DNA of 64,000 bases from Macrotrachela quadricornifera (lineage: Eukaryota; Rotifera; Eurotatoria; Philodinida; Philodinidae), in NCBI GenBank assembly GCA_022393335.1, contig JAJEKB010021216.1, forward strand, positions 112,016-176,015, read 5' to 3'. The notes below the pieces were generated by a model, which saw nothing but the letters and a program-made list of their open reading frames with translations, had not been told where the DNA came from and searched no databases. This document shows positions 48,901 to 59,485 of this stretch, in pieces. The first letter of the stretch is position 1. Each line of letters starts with the position of its first letter. A program made the translations under genes and the position numbers.

Positions 48901-51900
48901 TTGAGATCCAGTGATTTTCATCGATTTTCAGATCTTCAACAGGTAGTTCCGTGCTTTTACAAAGCCTCACAAACTGACGATTTTTTGAAGATTTGAGACA
49001 ATTAAAATGTCTTAGCAATAAAAGTCGTTAAGATTTTAAAACCATTAATTGAATTAATTATTATAAAAACTACACACTTTTCATGGATATTGAATTAGAG
49101 CTTTGCAGCTTACCATCATACACGAGAGTATTTTTTTTAAATTTAATTGTTGTACCAGTGTGATACTGATGGGAATTTCGTTCTTATTATTATGTTTTAG
49201 TATGATTTCTAAGTTCTATAGTGTGTATACACAGGACTTCACCTTCTTCGAGCTGTAACACGTTCTTAATCAATGACTTGTCTTTCGGAATTCTAACAAC
49301 AGAGCACCCGAATAATAAATCTACCGATGCAAATTTCAAATCTAGCTATCAAATATTCAAAAATTATAGAAATTTGTACAAATATAGATGTTGAAAAATG
49401 GAAAATAATTATTTTAGAGTATTACTTGAATTGAGAATGAGCAAGAAAACAGCTATTCATTGTTGAGAATATGTAACTTACATTGACTAGAAGCGTAAAG
49501 AACAGTCTCTTCTCATATAATCTACAAAAAATAATAATTAATAAATATTTCAAGAGAACAAAGGCGAGATGTAGGAATAAAGATGACGGTAAACTGAAAG
49601 AATATTGACACAATAGAAGAGAAGTATTTCTTTTTCATAAGAAGATTCAGCCTCTTTTCTTTTCTTTTTTTTATAATTATCATTTTGAAGTAGGGTATGA
49701 ACGCGTTCGTGTTTTTTTTGCTGTATCTAAAGTTTACAATAATTTCTTTTGTTGAAAAACAAACATCGCACACTGACGATCAGAAATCTGCTTAAACGGG
49801 TTACAAAATGAGATTTGCTACGTTCTTAACAAATGACATTCCAAAATCTCAACAGTTTATGTTAACTTCTTCTAATTTGTCATGTAAACTTCATTGCGAT
49901 GCTAATATTACTCTAATGTTGAAAAACTTGAAAGATCTCTTTTCAAAGCTTTATTTTTCTTTTCTTTTTCAGAAGATGTGTCGGGAAATTTCGATAATAT
50001 GTCTTATTTTACGTGATTAAGATAATCTTAAGTATATTTGACAAGTCTAATAGATTTATCAGATGAACTTTTCTGTACTTAATACTAATCTTAAATGAAG
50101 CTTTTCCTTTTACTTTTCTTTATTTTTTTACAAAGTATTTTTAACTAAAAGTAATCTGTTAGTTAAATTCTTTTACGTTATAGAATGGTAAAGAGCACCT
50201 CTGTATAGAGATTTTACGTTAAAAAAATGAATAAAACTTGTTGTTTACATCAGTTTTATGTAATTAATATGGCTGTAAATCTTCTCAAATTGCTTGTGAA
50301 CATTTTGATTATGGATAACTAGTTTTATTCGTCTACTGTAACTTGATAAATTACTATTTCAAAATATCTGAAAGTCCTTTTAATGCATTTTCTATTTTAA
50401 CAATTGACAGATTCTAGTTATTTCATAGCAAGATACGAGCGAACACAAATATGTTTTTTACAGGTAATCCAAAACTGTTCGATCGAATCAAACAAGGGTT
50501 ACGTAAACTAGTGAAGCTCCTGTTAACTACACTAATCAATCTGAACATATTTTCAATACGGACGTTTGGAAGTAAAATCAATCGTATGAAAGCGAAGCGT
50601 CTTGGTCAATTGGCCACTCGATTCTACATCATTGCACTTATCATTGGTCTCACTATTCTCAATCTATATACTATCATTCGACCAGAAATTCTGACCAAGA
50701 CTTTTGCTAAACCATCTATCGATATCTACAACAGCCTCTTACTCGAACATGGTGATACACTTGAATGTCCCTGTTCCTCGATTTCGTCGATGTACGATCG
50801 ATTCATCGACATTGAACCTGTATTTCATCAAGTAAGTAAATAAAATCATTTTGAACTATTATAAAAAAGTGAAATTAAGTCTTCATCCCTACTTAAAATA
50901 AATTCTTTGGTAAATTTTGCTTCGTCATTTGTTTAAAGCATTCTGAGAATTTGACATCAGCTGTATTACATTGAATTGAACTGAAACTTTCTGTACCTAG
51001 ATAATAGTCATCCAAACGTCATTAAAAATTCCAGGCTTCATATTTCCAATTATATTCTATTACGACATTGAGATAGGTCGATTTTTTCTTATTCGAGAGA
51101 TCATCCTTAAATCTAAGGACACTCATAATTATTTTTTTGTTTTGAAAAAGTTGAAATAAAGAAGTTTTATTTTGATTATCTGTGCTTTGTCATGAAATTT
51201 CGCTATTTTGGTAGAACTTTGCATCTATCCTAATAATTTTGACTTAACACATAGCAAAACTGATTAGAAATGGAAAAAAAATCAAGAAATTGAGTGATGA
51301 ACATCATTGATTCTAAGATTCTTCGTTTGAATAAGATATAAATATATGATTGCATCTCCTACTGTAATCGAATTGCGTTAAAGATACAGAAAACCACAAA
51401 ACTGATCTTCGTTCTACAAATCAAGAGATGCAATGCTAAAATTTTCTTCCATATATATGACTACTCAGCTCTAATATTTGGAAAAAGTTTCAATTCGATA
51501 GCATGTTATAGCTCGGAAATCTTTTTTTAGGAAAGGATTTCAAATAAATTTCATTGAAAAATTATAATAGACATCATCATGATTTTAGAAAAGTTTGATA
51601 TCGTTTATCATAATTGTATTCCAAAGATGATAAAGATACTTTTCTATATAAGTTTTATTGATTGTAGGTATGTTCAAGTCCATTTGTCACAGATGAATGG
51701 CGGATGAATATCACAGCTGGTCTCATGCCTAATCTCTCTATTTATAATGTCAAAGACTATCGCCGTTTCCTGTCAGCTCATTTGCAATTTCTTTCTGGTT
51801 TATGTAATCATTCTATTCAATCAGTCATGAATTCTGTTAGTCAGTTTCTTTCGTCACTTTTCGTTACCGCTCAACTGCTACCCAAAACAATTTTTCATAC

Positions 51901-52759
51901 ACAGATTGACTTACTCATTGAACGTAGTAAATCAAATGCTCCTATAAGTTTTGCTCGTCTGCTTTCTCTACTTCGAAATACAAATCATGGAAATGCTATC
52001 ATAACAGCCTATGGAACAAATTTTGAATATATTGCTCCTTGGTATAGTGGAGTAAGTAAATCCACAGCAATTACCCAACCAATGTTGTATGACAATCAAT
52101 GTTCATGTGCATCATCTACAAATTGTACTATCTCAGCAGGTTTTATCAAAGAAAATTCATCTATTATTCTGGAAGTTAAGGGTTTAAAAATGGGTTGTAC
52201 ACCAACAGAATCATTACTTGCTTCAACACTTGAGTGTTTTTATGATCTATCATGTATTAGACTTATTCAAGAATTTACAAATAATATTGATAATAATAGT
52301 TATACTACAAATGTTTCTTTAAAACTTCCTGCAGACAAGAGTCGATTCTCAATCAACACTACTGTAGTTGATCTTGTGCGATATCTTTTCATTGAAAACT
52401 GGTTAGTAACAAGTAATTATTCAGCATATTTTCATCAATGTTCACCAATATTGTGCTCACATACTTATATTCAAAAGATTAATTCGCTTTATACAATAAC
52501 TATTCTACTTGGCCTTTATGGTGGTCTCACGTTTGCTCTTGAATGGATTTGTCCCAATCTAGTTTATCTTGCCAATAAAATTTATCAATGTCGAATGAAA
52601 CGAAGAAATGTTGTTGGCGTTGTATCTACTATTGAAATGACTGCGAGTGAGACAATCAATGCAACATTAACCTCCATAAACGTTCGCAACACCACTGCAG
52701 ATTTCAAGCCGATATCTCTAACTTCAACACCTACGTATACTGCTGTTTTAAATTTTTAA
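39993..52759 (+). CDS. Multi-module membrane protein: three tandem cysteine-rich two-TM modules (interrupted by an assembly gap)
   Basis: Exons fitted by phase: 39993-40161, 42773-43065, 45631-46224, 46277-46583, 46648-46785, (one or more lost in or near the N run), 48141-48741, 50464-50831 and 51668-52759. Each module has a basic cytoplasmic linker; a TM1 (TRLYIVLFI|ITFYILLFIAL, RTYLIFLA|, ATRFYIIALIIGL); a PSIDIYN...TLECPCSSIS...VCSSPFV block; an ectodomain with QCSCASSTNC, CTPTESLLASTLECFYD and ENWLVTSNYSAYFHQCSP; and a TM2 ITILLGLYGGLTFALEWI. Exon junction phases connect the end of one module to the linker of the next, so this reads as one gene. The family is abundant in bdelloids and otherwise unrecognised; function is unknown, and the architecture suggests a cell-surface receptor or adhesion protein. 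The very long introns (2611, 2565 and 1722 bases) are unusual here. Intactness across the gap cannot be judged. Confidence 0.7.
40800..41460. other. possible decayed transposon in intron 1 of the module gene
   Basis: Fragments such as LRDNVEIVRSIHERDLSQ and INDAMLDFLEEHR can be read near 41255-41475, near a motif 'ccatccaaaaagtccgaac' at 41043. The reading suggests a Tc1/mariner-like relic, but the frames are too broken to be sure. Confidence 0.3.
44350..44475. repeat. short palindromic repeat fragment in intron 2
   Basis: Repeats of 'acttgtactt' and the palindrome GTACTTAAGTAC with related 'tacttaagta' recur within about 120 bases, as in the ends of some hAT-like MITEs. No second end was found. 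Confidence 0.35.
47433..47832. other. assembly gap (400 N)
   Basis: Exactly 400 N, which suggests a placeholder or estimated scaffold gap. It removes the middle of module 2. Confidence 0.99.
47854..48120 (-). other. 88-codon minus-strand frame beside the gap, unidentified
   Basis: The frame reads MYRRIFNLKKNRFRFL, TRQFREYILLLSLASFG and so on to a stop near the gap edge. The composition is protein-like and REYILLLSLASF faintly recalls the FRRFLSAHLQFLSGL stretch of module 3, but inverted with respect to the gene. It could be an inverted duplicate, a mis-scaffolded piece or chance. Confidence 0.3.
48742..50463 (+). other. 1.7 kb intron between modules 2 and 3
   Basis: It starts gtaatt and ends ttttttacag. 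It joins 'caa cga caa g' to 'gt aat cca', restoring a Gly codon. Only chance frames are found inside. Confidence 0.6.
50464..52759 (+). repeat. Module 3 of the tandem-module gene (complete)
   Basis: The acceptor 'ttttttacag' precedes GNPKLFDRIKQGLRKL, then TM1 IIALIIGLTILNLYTII, LLEHGDTLECPCSSIS, an 836-base intron, VCSSPFVTDEWRMN and a long ectodomain exon. It ends with a cytoplasmic tail rich in Thr, Ser and Val (EMTASETINATLTSINVRN) and a stop at 52759. This tail looks like the natural C-terminus of the protein. Confidence 0.75.
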
Positions 52760-52785
52760 CCATAATTTATTAGTGTCTTTATTAG

Positions 52786-55203
52786 GGCAAAGTTCTTCTT
52801 CACATTAATGCGTTGTTTCATCTTTGGTATTATTCTCTTCATATTTATGATTATTTCTATCATTGTCACACCCCTTTATTTTAATTCGAAACAAGACAAT
52901 CACGCTGTATTGACAAGTATGACATTTTTTCATTATTTTTCTATTATTCAAAACTATTTCAGATGTATTATGTAGATACATAGTTTTTGTAAATGAATCA
53001 TTTTTTTTACATATCAGTTCTAAATATGAACAATAGATTACAAAATTGACTGAAATTCAGAGTTTCCATAATTTTCTTTTTTTTTCTATTAGTGCCCTCG
53101 AGAAACTCGACAATGATTACAATAACTAATGCAAGTGTTCCGACTACAACAGTTTCTATTTCTAAAGGTCTGTATGTTGCAACTGAATCACTTAATTTTG
53201 TCTATATCACCAAAATATTGAGTTTTTTCTCTCTAAGCTCTATCTATACATTCAAATCGATGATCAACAATAAAACAAATATCTGTTATTAATATCAAAA
53301 CTAGAAGAGTTTCATTGAGGCTGATTTTTATAAAATCTGGCAATTTTATTTTGTAAGACCTACATAGCCGCCATGATTGAGTGGTTACGTTGCTTGGCAC
53401 ACACCTACAGGGTACTGTGTTCAAACCTCAATAGCACCATTCATGGAATGCCTCTGGACAAGTTATTAATGGCTAAGTTATCTCAAATGATTCATTTCAC
53501 ATGATTGATTGGTGCTGACTATATCTTTAGTCAGTATGCTGGATGGAAGAGGATGCAGATACCGCCGTCTATAAAAAGAAAAGATGATAGAACCCGGCTG
53601 TACGTGGAAGACTAGTAATAATAACCGCGGCCGGCCCTAACAGGCGATAAGCCTACGAGATGTTATTTTTATTATTATGCGTTGTTGCGGCCCCATCATA
53701 AAAAGAACTGACATGAAAAAGGAGAGTCCAAAATTATTTTATAGTTAATTAAATAAATATTTCGATAAACTTTAAATCTTTGCTTACATTTTACCTATTC
53801 TTCAGTTGAATAAGAGCAGATAGAGCGTATAGAACGCATTTATCAATACATAACTATTTTTATCTTTACTAATGTTTTCAAATCGCAGCAAAATTGACGC
53901 TTTTATCTCGATAAGATCTCACAATTAATTGACATCGTGAATTACCATATACCCAACGATTTATTTTGAAAATCGATATTAATCGTCAAAAATCCTGCGA
54001 TCTCGGTGACATGGATGATGCCAAAGGAAAAACTTTACCATTTTCTTTGTTTTAGCACCAAGTTGTCAGCCTTTGTTTCAATTAATCATTTCATATCCTA
54101 CTGGTGTTCTTTACAGATCACAATCAATCACTGTTGCTGATTTAAACAATGATGATCATATAGATATTGCTTTCGTTAATGGTCAATCTAATAGTGTAGG
54201 TGTATTGCTTGGAATTGGTAATGGGACTTTCAAGACACAGATGACTTATTCCAGTGAAGTTGTTCTTCCAAATTCAGTTGTTGCTAGTGATTTCAATAGC
54301 GATAATTGCACAGATCTTGCTCTTGCTAACTATAATTCTGATAGCATAACTATACTACTTGGAAATTGCAACGGAACTGTTGCTACAAGAGTAGTATTAT
54401 CTACTGGACAGGATACTAGCCCGAGCTCCATCATTACCATGGATTTTAACAACGATAATCATTTAGATCTCGCTGTTGTCAATTATTTTCCCTATGGTGT
54501 AGGAATATTGTTTGGAAATGGTGATGGAACATTTGAAACACAAATAATGTTTTGTTCTAGAATTTGTCAGAATATACTGTCAATTGCTGTTGGTGACTTT
54601 AACGGCGACAGTCATCTAGATCTAGTTGTTACCGACACTACTCGGCTTGGTGACAATTCAGCAGATCATGTGTACATACTACTTAACGATGGTAGTGGAT
54701 ATTTCGGTGAACCAATAGAAATTTTTGCTGAACTTTACCATTATCCATACTCAGTGGCTGTTGGCGATTTCAACAATGATAATCATTTGGATCTTGCTAT
54801 TGCCAATTCAAACAAAAATAATATAGGTATAATGTTTGGATATGGTGATGGTACTTTTCAAGAACAAGTAACATTTTCCACTGGAGATTTTAGTAATCCA
54901 AAATCGGTTGCCATCGATGATTTCAATAATGATGGCGAAATGGATCTTGTTGTCAGCAACAGTTACGCACACAATATAGGTCTATGGCTTGGCATTGGTA
55001 ATGGAACGTTTTTAGCACAAACTACATTTTCGACGGGTGCTGGTAGTGTTCCAGTTAAAATTGCTTCTGCAGATCTCAATAAGGATGGTCATTTAGATCT
55101 TATTATCACTGATAACCAACTGAACACTATAGGGATCTTACTAAACTTATGTGATTGTTGCATGTCTGGACTGTTGCAGATAAATATATCAACTCATCAA
55201 TGA
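52786..55203 (+). CDS. Single-pass membrane FG-GAP/VCBS-repeat protein (443 aa)
   Basis: Exons 52808-52916, 53093-53167 and 54056-55203 total 444 codons in phase; the start given includes the short leader after a possible acceptor at 52784-52785. Residues 1-22 hold a membrane anchor (IFGIILFIFMIISIIVTPLYF). The short second exon is a Ser/Thr-rich linker (TMITITNASVPTTTVSIS). The third encodes about seven FG-GAP/VCBS repeats of about 50 residues, each with a calcium-binding loop such as DLNNDDHID, DFNNDNHLD, DFNGDSHLD or DLNKDGHLD, followed by GVLLGIGNGTF-type strands. These repeats form an integrin-alpha-like propeller, so an extracellular binding role is likely. The protein ends with CDCC and a short tail. 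Introns are 176 and 888 bases; the latter carries a SINE-like insert. The gene follows the module gene by 48 bases on the same strand. Confidence 0.85.
53365..53680 (+). mobile_element. tRNA-derived SINE (or tRNA-like pseudogene with tail)
   Basis: The head resembles a tRNA: box A TGATTGAGTGG at 53374-53384, box B GTTCAAACC at 53419-53427 (35 bases apart), and GCACCA about 12 bases later. A body of about 200 bases follows, with a GC-rich part near 53625, ending in a T-rich run 'ttatttttattattatg' that resembles a retrotransposed tail. It lies within intron 2 of the FG-GAP gene. The parent tRNA cannot be named. Confidence 0.55.
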
Positions 55204-55899
55204 CTTTTCTTATCTTTTCTTTCGAAAACTATCAAATTATATGAAATTTCGCAGGATTATTCTTTGCCTTTTACAAAAAAGATTGTAAATCTTCATCTAT
55301 ATTCGACTTTCTAATAACTATGATGATTTCAAAGAAGTTCTGATAAAGTGAAGTCGTTTATGATTCATTTAACTATTCTTAATCAGTTTTTTATATCCTC
55401 AATATGCTTGCATATGCTATAAACTTGTATTCGCTCGCTTAATGTGTGTATAAATTTCAAAATATAATGGAAACATAAAATGAGGTTCAAATAATTTAGA
55501 GGTAATCTTCTTCTTCAAAGGTTGATAGAGAGATGCGTGGGTGAAGACGAATAAATATAAATGGTGACCCAAAAGTTCTATCCGGATGAAATATTAAATT
55601 ATTTTTTAATAAAACATTTAATTGAAGAGTTGTCTCATTGACGTTTTGATTTCAATGAATAAATTTCTGTTAGTTTTCCTAATATAAGAGACTCATATCA
55701 TGCAGGAAAATACTTAGGTTAAATATAATCCCAGCAGCCTCAAGTCTTATTTGCACTTTGCTGGCATGTTATAGTTTTATATCGTCATGATTTTACTTTT
55801 GTATTCCTATTTTGATATAAATAGGCTATTGACATATCCGATTTGATAACAAACAAATTCTGAACGTTTTTCACACTTATTTGAAGGTTTTTTTACCTT
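55204..55899. other. intergenic, nothing recognised
   Basis: AT-rich. No reading frame of interest and no clear poly(A) signal close to the 55203 stop. Confidence 0.35.
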
Positions 55900-55979
55900 T
55901 AGAAAAATGGCAAAATGCGCATCGTTTTCACTTGGATTTTGTAGAATTTTCATTTGCTTCTGGTAATTCTTCATCTATC

Positions 55980-56798
55980 ATGGAATAGCTAAAAACAGCT
56001 AATGTGCTTTGAATGTCTTTGTGTAAATTTGTAAAGCTTTTTGAGCGATAATCCAGAAGAGATGAGATTAAACTCATTCCTAGTTCTTCAAGGAATAAAT
56101 GATGTTTGCATCTTTTATTCTGATTCCAGTTAGGATTTTTTTCTTTCTATATGATTAATGCGTTTATACCAGCAATATCTATCATTCCGTAAAGAATACA
56201 AAGTAGCCATTGTCTTGTACCTCTCTTCACGGTATGTTTATGGCACATCTCATCCAAAGTATCCACAACTCGTTTTGTTTTATTGTATTCCAGAATGATA
56301 TTCGATTTTCCGCTTTTCATGTCGACGACATTATCATGATGTTTCGAAGATAACAACGAAATTACTTTATTTTGTTTCGGAACAAATGAAACTAATGTTA
56401 AGTAATCCTGCAAAGCAAAAAGGGATGAACTAACTTAGCGACTTTTATTTGACTGGAACTCACTAGGAATTTCTAGTTTATTTTTTTCTATAACAGTAAT
56501 TTTCTTCGTTTGAAGGTCTTTAGCAAGTTGAACACTTGTGAAAAAGTTATCAAATGTAACAGTCCTGTTCGAATCGTACAATGATTTTAGCAAGTCTAAA
56601 ACTACATTGGCACCGATCTGCATTGAAAACATAATATGAACCTGATGTCATGAAAGAATAGATATAGAAGTGCATATGACGTAGTGGAAATAGAAGAATG
56701 TCACGTATAGAAGGACGCGCAAAGCGATCAATGATATTAGCTGATATCGAGTACTTTTTGAGTGTGGGTCAAAAATGATCCATTTGAGACTACTAAGG
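55980..56798 (-). pseudogene. piggyBac-type transposase, internally deleted copy
   Basis: The minus strand reads GANVVLDLLKSLYDSNRTV, TFDNFFTSVQLAKDL, KKITVIEKNKLEIPSEFQ, then after a break DYLTLVSFVPKQNKVISLLS, SKHHDNVVDM, YNKTKRVVDTLDEMCHKHT, RQWLLCILYGMIDIAGIN and, in another frame, RLFLEELGMSLIS-like sequence near 56090. These are the second and third catalytic regions (FDNFF and VDTLD) of the PGBD/DDE_Tnp_1_7 family. Only 160 bases separate the first block from a TTAA at 56799-56802 that follows an end-like 'ggatcattttttgaccc'-type sequence, so most of the N-terminal half is deleted. Frameshifts and stops make it dead. Confidence 0.75.
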
Positions 56799-57095
56799 TT
56801 AAATATTTAAGCACAATTACAAATGATTATTTAACATATTAATCAATAAGTGAAAGAAAACGATGCTAAATACATGGTACATTTACAAATATTCTACTTT
56901 TCTTTCGAAATTTTTTCCTTTACTGGCACATATAGTCTCATACATGGTTGATTACGTTAGTTTAGTATGGAAAAAAGAGAAAATGATTTTTTGTACTATT
57001 CGTTTTAAAATTGGAGTATATTTCATATGTTCTAATAAATTACAATAACAATTGGTTCTTCTAACTTATAATTTTATTTCCCTCTCCTTTTACTA

Positions 57096-57337
57096 CAGTG
57101 ATCAGCAAAAATCTATGGTTGCCCTCAGATACATCACGAAAATCAATTTTCGGGTTTCGACATGACACACTGTCTAAAGAAGAAATATTTAAAGATAGGA
57201 GCAAAAGGGAAATTTAAAACTTTCAGGATTAAGTGGCCTCATTGAGACATTTTTCAGAGTAAAGTTTCAAGTCGAAATTCGAGATCTATTTTTGTCAGAT
57301 GAATCTGAGGGAGACCACGGTTTTGTGCTACACAATG
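57096..57337. mobile_element. 242-base inverted-repeat element (MITE-like)
   Basis: Arms of about 70 bases pair imperfectly: AGCAAAAATC..TGGTTGCCCTCAGAT on the left against ATCTGAGGGAGACCACGGTTTTGTGCT on the right, with inner pairing of 'gggtttcgac' and 'gtcgaaattc'. The outer ends are CAGTGATCAGC-like, as in Tc1-type MITEs. Confidence 0.55.
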
Positions 57338-59448
57338 CCGTAAAAACCCAATGTCTCGACAAAGATTCAATATTATATCTTTATGCTTCTACCGAAGATA
57401 GGTTATGACATGCTCTATCAAATGATAAATTTAAACTCCTGCAAACGAGTTGCATTTTAGTCTAGTAACTATTTTTTCGTTATACTGCTGATAAATTTTT
57501 AATCTTACTATAGTTTAAATATCTTCAAAAAAATCCAAATGGCCTATAGTATATAATGAATACTTAACATTGTATAATTGCATGATAACTAACGAATATA
57601 ACTAGATTCTTAATCTACAACACACATTTTACTTATATGTGCTACAAGTGATATTCATCTATTTTACGTGCATTGTGATAGGTGCTATTTACTACATATC
57701 CTTTATAGAGCGGCATCCACGATGCAGTTAAATGTAGATCCATAGTAACTTCAATACTAGTTACGATATGGACTGGAATCTCAAAAATCAATTTGGTTGC
57801 CTATCTGATTACTGTATTCCCCTTCTCTAATATTACATGATCCTTCACTTATATGGCGTAAAAGCGTCAAAAATTCCAAAAATGGGCTTGCCATATATTC
57901 CACATTCTGTTTTTCATCGAAAAAAAAATATCCAAAATAATTATTTCCTATGAATACTATCTAGTTGGTCAACATCTAAGCCATTTTTCGACACCATTTC
58001 CACTTTTTTTTGAAAACTGTTTTGAACCATTTCGTAAGAGAGAGAAAGTTGTACAACAGATGTCAAATTCAACCTGGGTATTAATAAATGATTGAACGAC
58101 AAGCAATACGCGGCATAAAGTAACCCAGCTTTTACTAGAAAATAGCTAGTCATGAAGAGTATTAGATGAATAATTTCCAATTAGTACGCTGAAATGCAAT
58201 ATGTAAACAGCTAATTTTATTCAGCCTTCGATGATCCGTCTTTTGTCACATTACACGAAAAAATTTGTTAATGTATTATGATCTGAAAAATCTCAACTTT
58301 ATAGAGACGTTTTTTGATAATATTCTTCAAAAGCTCGCGTAAATACTCCGAAAGTCGAATCGGGCTAATTTTTCATCAGTTCAATCATATAATACAGTAA
58401 AATTTTGGATTTAAAAGTTTTCGATGATGCTGAAGAAAATGAGAATATCAAATCAAAAAACTAGATTTCGATGAGTACTTCAATTTCTCAATGGATTCGT
58501 GGTGCTCTCTTAAAAAGTAGCAACAGAAGAACTCTCAAAAAATCCTTTTCTTCAGAAATTTTTGATTATCATTGCTTAAAATATTTCGAGTCTAATTCTG
58601 TCGAAACAAAAGCGTTTTCGAGAAATCTTTTTAGAAAAATGCTCAGAATTAAAAGCTTTAAAAAAACTGAAAACGTCATCAACATCAAAGATTATTTTTG
58701 TACAACATAATTAAGAAAAACCAAAAACAGTCGATTTCACCAGAAACTGGTTGTGGGCCCAAATGTTTCCTAGAATGGATATAGTTTACTAAGCTCTACA
58801 AAATGTATCAACAAATAGAAGTGTTCCTTTGTAAGAAGTGATGAAAAATAAAGTTACATTATACTTATTGGTATCTGCAACTTAAATTTTAACAATATAA
58901 TTAACTGATGACAAGAAACATCGGGGAAATCAAAGAAGCTATTTAAATTAACAGTTAAATCTAGTTGAGTTTCGTCGTTCTATGTGAATGTTTAAAGATT
59001 GATAAAGAATCAGATCATGTATGAGACATGATTTGAAAAATCTATTTTTCGAAACTCGATTAATAAGTTTTTAAATAATTATCATAAGGTCTCTTGATAA
59101 AAACATTGGATATAACTGAAAATTTATTTTATTATTATACTTTTCATTCTAATTGAACTTATGTATCATTTAAAATCTTATGCAATTCGGTCGTAAAATA
59201 ATTTTCAAACGATAAAGTCTGTTTATCTTTGTTGTGCATAGTAGTTTTTATGGAATTGACAATTGCAAACATATTTGATTGATCAGATAATTCGATTTCT
59301 GAATCATTCAATAGGATCTGGGCCAAAACCGAAAGCAAGACCAAGCACTGCGATGAATATTTGTTCGACAAACGCTCTATATGAATCGACAATACAAAAG
59401 AGAAATTATAACGAGAGTAATTTTCAGACCTCATGATATTGAATATAC
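57338..59448. other. intergenic, nothing recognised
   Basis: Frames at 57941-58180 (minus), 58471-58710 (plus) and 59159-59434 (minus) show no family motif and no splice context. Confidence 0.35.
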
Positions 59449-59454
59449 TTTATT
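59449..59454 (-). terminator. poly(A) signal of the zinc-finger gene
   Basis: TTTATT on the plus strand is AATAAA on the minus strand, 32 bases after the stop at 59486. Confidence 0.55.
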
Positions 59455-59485
59455 GGCACCAATAGTTGACAATGCGTGCATGGAA

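Noticed and set aside
53092..53292. Read-through frame after the Thr-rich exon of the FG-GAP gene
   Set aside because: A GT donor at 53168 in the right phase joins to 54056 with the family sequence APSCQPLFQL, so the rest is intron.
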